A stretch of DNA of 64,000 nucleotides from Bacteroidales bacterium. Lineage in GTDB: Bacteria > Bacteroidota > Bacteroidia > Bacteroidales > UBA10428. The position numbers were made by a program, and so were the translations under genes. The notes under the pieces were generated by a model. That model was given only the letters and a program-made list of their open reading frames with translations. It ran no database searches and was not told the DNA's origin. The stretch is from NCBI GenBank assembly GCA_016931575.1, contig JAFGEO010000034.1:1-64000 (forward strand), written 5' to 3'. Shown here one piece after another: positions 61,734-64,000 of the stretch (positions are counted from its first letter, which is position 1; every line of letters starts with the position of its first letter).

Positions 61734-62690
61734 TTACATAATATAGGCCATACGGAGGTCGGCCATCCCGAAATAGCTAAAGAGAGACTGAGCGATATGA
61801 AATGCCCTGTTACTGGCTTTATTCCTGGATTTGCTGATCATAAGGTGTAACTGCCCCTTATCCGGGGTATCCAGATTTAACTCATTATTAAGCAAATTCT
61901 CAAGCATATACAAGTCGTGTTCGACCCCAAGGATGTGGGTAAGTTCATCCAGATCCTGAAAAACCGAATCCTGGATATTACCAATATATTCCTTCGTTTG
62001 CTTTAACAACAGGTAAAAATATTTAGCTTGCTTCCGCCAGGTATGAATAACTTCCGCCTCAAGAGTATAACGGGCTGCCTCGTAGGATTCAAACATTTTG
62101 ATATATAAATTTTCCAGTCGGTTAATCATATCTGGGTAGCTCATTTCAGCAAAGTCCAACTCATTAAGAATTACTGAAAACTGCCTGAGATAAACCAGAC
62201 TGTCCCTGAGTTTATCCTCATTCTCATGTAGTTGTTCGTAACGCTGTTCCAGAAAACTAAAAATCCTTTCAGAAGCGGGGAACCCGGCATGGGTAGTCAT
62301 AAGATCAGAAAACGTCTCTTTACATACAAGCGCATCCCGCATATCTGAAAGATAGTAACCCGCTCTGCTTAGCACACCGTCCGACAGGTAATATTTTCCG
62401 GGTTCGACACTTGTTTTTAATATCCTGAGAAGAGCGCGCATCCTTTTGATACTCTTGCGGATCTCATGTACTTTTGCTGCTGTGGAAAGAGCATTGCTAA
62501 GCACAGTCTGTTCAGAGAAGACAATTTCCCCGGTCATTTTTTCTCTGATGAGCGTTCCTTTATCCTGTATTGTCAATAACATATGCTTACTCTTCTTTAT
62601 ACAAGTAAAGGTACCCCGATCCTTCGCGAATGACATTAAACAATTATTAAGCTTAGATGAAGTTATCTTCAAGGTTAGAATCTCCCTCAC
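61734..62690 (-). CDS. CHAD-domain protein
   Basis: This protein (318 residues from ATG 62690, 300 from ATG 62636) is all-helical and carries the CHAD signatures: VHEIRKSIKRMRALLRILK, a central YYLSDMRDALV, then HTWRKQAKYFYLLLKQ and LTHILGVEHDLYML. CHAD domains bind inorganic polyphosphate through rows of basic residues, and several localise to polyphosphate granules. No signal peptide or partner CYTH domain is visible. The first 40-70 residues before the domain have no clear fold and the true start is uncertain. It is divergent from the metallophosphoesterase gene (186-bp gap). Confidence 0.87.
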   Translation of the reverse strand: MREILTLKITSSKLNNCLMSFAKDRGTFTCIKKSKHMLLTIQDKGTLIREKMTGEIVFSEQTVLSNALSTAAKVHEIRKSIKRMRALLRILKTSVEPGKYYLSDGVLSRAGYYLSDMRDALVCKETFSDLMTTHAGFPASERIFSFLEQRYEQLHENEDKLRDSLVYLRQFSVILNELDFAEMSYPDMINRLENLYIKMFESYEAARYTLEAEVIHTWRKQAKYFYLLLKQTKEYIGNIQDSVFQDLDELTHILGVEHDLYMLENLLNNELNLDTPDKGQLHLMISKSRNKASNRAFHIAQSLFSYFGMADLRMAYIM

Positions 62691-62876
62691 CTCAAAGGTA
62701 TTCCTGAGCCTGCTACCCCCGAGAACAACTCATGAACCGGGTTGGAATCTATTTACCGATAAATTATCCGGCTTGACCGAAAAAAAAGATCGATATCTCC
62801 GGGAAAATGATAACTATGCATTTTGATGCTTCAACCTATTGGGTATTTTGGTGTTTAGTATAGAAAAATTGAAACC

Positions 62877-64000
62877 ATGAGAGGAGGATCTCCGATATTT
62901 CTGCTTTTTATCGTTATTTTTCTGAGTATCATTGATCTTTATTCCTTCAGGGGTATCCGGACACTTACCGCTAACCTGGACCCATGGGCAAGGAATGCGA
63001 TTAATATTTTCTTTTGGCTGATACCACTTGCAGTTATTTTAGGGATATTTATTGTAGGAGTAAAATTAAGGGACTCCAGGGAGCCGGATAAATTTCGTAG
63101 CCTGTATATACTCATTGGCTTCTTCATCCTTTTCTATGTTCCAAAACTTGTTTTTATCATCTTCCAGGCCGGAAATGACCTGGTCAGGTTCACAGGATGG
63201 ATTTTTGAACATTTTGGGAAAAACGGGTCTCAACTGGCTCAAGCCGGCTCGACAATGACCCGGAGTGAGTTTCTTACCAAAGCCGGGATTCTGGTTGCTG
63301 CCATACCGTTTATATCCGTTCTGCAGGGCATCTGGAAAGGACGATTTGACTATAGGGTAAAGAAGGTCCCCTTAAAGTTCCCGAACCTGCCCGAAGCCTT
63401 TCATGGTTTTAAGGTATTGCATATATCCGACTGGCATATCGGCAGCTTTATCGGTCATGCCGATAAGGTAGAAGAAGCCGTCAGTCTTATCAATCAACAA
63501 GATGCTGACCTGGTCTTATTTACAGGAGATATGGTCAATAACCTGGCGAGTGAAATGCAGGATTTCATTCCGGAACTGCAAAAAATACGTTCCAGGTATG
63601 GCCGCTATTCTATTCTGGGAAACCACGATTACGGAGAGTATGTCGGTTGGAATTCTAAAAAAGAGTACAAGGAAAATATGGAACAGCTGTTCCGGAGTGA
63701 GGAAAAGGCAGGATTTACCCTGCTTAGAAATGAGTCCCTTTTCATTGAGAAGGAAGGGACAAAAATAGGATTGGCAGGAGTTGAAAACTGGGGCCTCCCT
63801 CCCTTCCCCCGGTATGGCGACCTGGACTCTGCCCTTAAGCATATTCAGAGCGCTGATTTCACCATCCTCATGTCCCATGATCCTTCGCACTGGGATGCAG
63901 AGATCCTCCAAAGAAAGGTAGACCTCACCCTTTCAGGCCATACACACGGTATGCAATTTGGTATTAATATACCGGGTCTGAAATGGAGTCCGGTAAAATG
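62877..64000 (+). CDS. Membrane-anchored metallophosphoesterase, partial (C-terminus outside window)
   Basis: The frame from ATG 62877 stays open to the window end (374 codons). The first 160 residues hold about four membrane helices (for example FLLFIVIFLSIIDLY). Then come the calcineurin-like motifs in order: LHISDWHIG, LFTGDMVNN, ILGNHDYGEY, LMSHDPSHW and LSGHTHGMQFG. This matches the YkuE/LpxH-like integral-membrane phosphoesterases of Bacteroidota; the substrate is unknown. Only a short C-terminal part should be missing. GAGGAGG right after the start codon could mislead start prediction, but no alternative ATG fits better. Confidence 0.93.
   Translation, partial: MRGGSPIFLLFIVIFLSIIDLYSFRGIRTLTANLDPWARNAINIFFWLIPLAVILGIFIVGVKLRDSREPDKFRSLYILIGFFILFYVPKLVFIIFQAGNDLVRFTGWIFEHFGKNGSQLAQAGSTMTRSEFLTKAGILVAAIPFISVLQGIWKGRFDYRVKKVPLKFPNLPEAFHGFKVLHISDWHIGSFIGHADKVEEAVSLINQQDADLVLFTGDMVNNLASEMQDFIPELQKIRSRYGRYSILGNHDYGEYVGWNSKKEYKENMEQLFRSEEKAGFTLLRNESLFIEKEGTKIGLAGVENWGLPPFPRYGDLDSALKHIQSADFTILMSHDPSHWDAEILQRKVDLTLSGHTHGMQFGINIPGLKWSPVK

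Noticed and set aside
1-64000. Search by eye for tRNA, rRNA, CRISPR arrays, toxin-antitoxin pairs and phage genes
   Set aside because: None was seen; the only mobile-element traces are the RAYT remnant and the two palindromes.

Overview
The window looks like a chromosomal segment of an anaerobic or microaerophilic Bacteroidota. The evidence is two SusC/SusD pairs, two-component-regulator β-propeller sensors, type IX secretion (T9SS) C-terminal sorting domains, a T9SS-plug (DUF5103) protein, Na+-NQR with ApbE, 2-oxoacid:ferredoxin oxidoreductase and an [FeFe]-hydrogenase-like protein. A Bacteroidales/Marinilabiliales-type marine or gut-like anaerobe is my inference; no marker gene in the window fixes the genus. 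I saw no rRNA, tRNA, CRISPR array or intact insertion sequence.

Layout. 1-13.8 kb is a galactan utilisation locus: a divergent propeller sensor (cut by the window edge), then SusC, SusD, a surface lipoprotein, a PKD/T9SS protein, a GH2 lipoprotein and a T9SS-exported GH53 endo-galactanase. A strong hairpin sits between the binding-protein genes and GH2. 14.1-22.6 kb holds central carbon metabolism: KorA (γ-α fusion), KorB, a double-receiver/PEP-synthase-like protein, and a convergent fused E1 α-β 2-oxoacid dehydrogenase. 22.8-28.6 kb has a small CxxC membrane protein, a decayed RAYT transposase carrying a REP-like palindrome, and a second SusC/SusD pair without enzymes. 29.2-35.3 kb is an envelope operon (outer-membrane barrel, RND/MMPL pump, LolA-like protein, DUF2141) under a membrane-bound AraC-type regulator; repeats and a second REP-like palindrome lie between regulator and operon.

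35.4-45.9 kb contains the DUF5103 T9SS protein, the complete nqrABCDEF operon with a good promoter and terminator, apbE, larE and an overlapping GH5 lipoprotein. 45.9-52.7 kb is on the minus strand: ankyrin protein, a soluble [FeFe]-hydrogenase-like/chemotaxis-receptor fusion, a propeller histidine kinase and a HEAT-like protein. 52.7-64 kb is mixed: cupin, Memo-AMMECR1 fusion, a large CotH/lamin-tail T9SS protein, phosphofructokinase, FG-GAP protein, a NUC-family nuclease that has lost key catalytic residues, a CHAD protein and a partial metallophosphoesterase.

How they fit: the PUL and the GH5 would release galactose and glucose oligomers. PFK and ferredoxin-linked oxoacid enzymes would process the carbon, Nqr would turn NADH into a sodium gradient, and the hydrogenase-MCP could report H2 or redox state. 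The most unusual items are the hydrogenase-MCP fusion, the RAYT/REP pair, the degenerate nuclease, the receiver-ATP-grasp fusion and the AraC/RND/LolA envelope operon.
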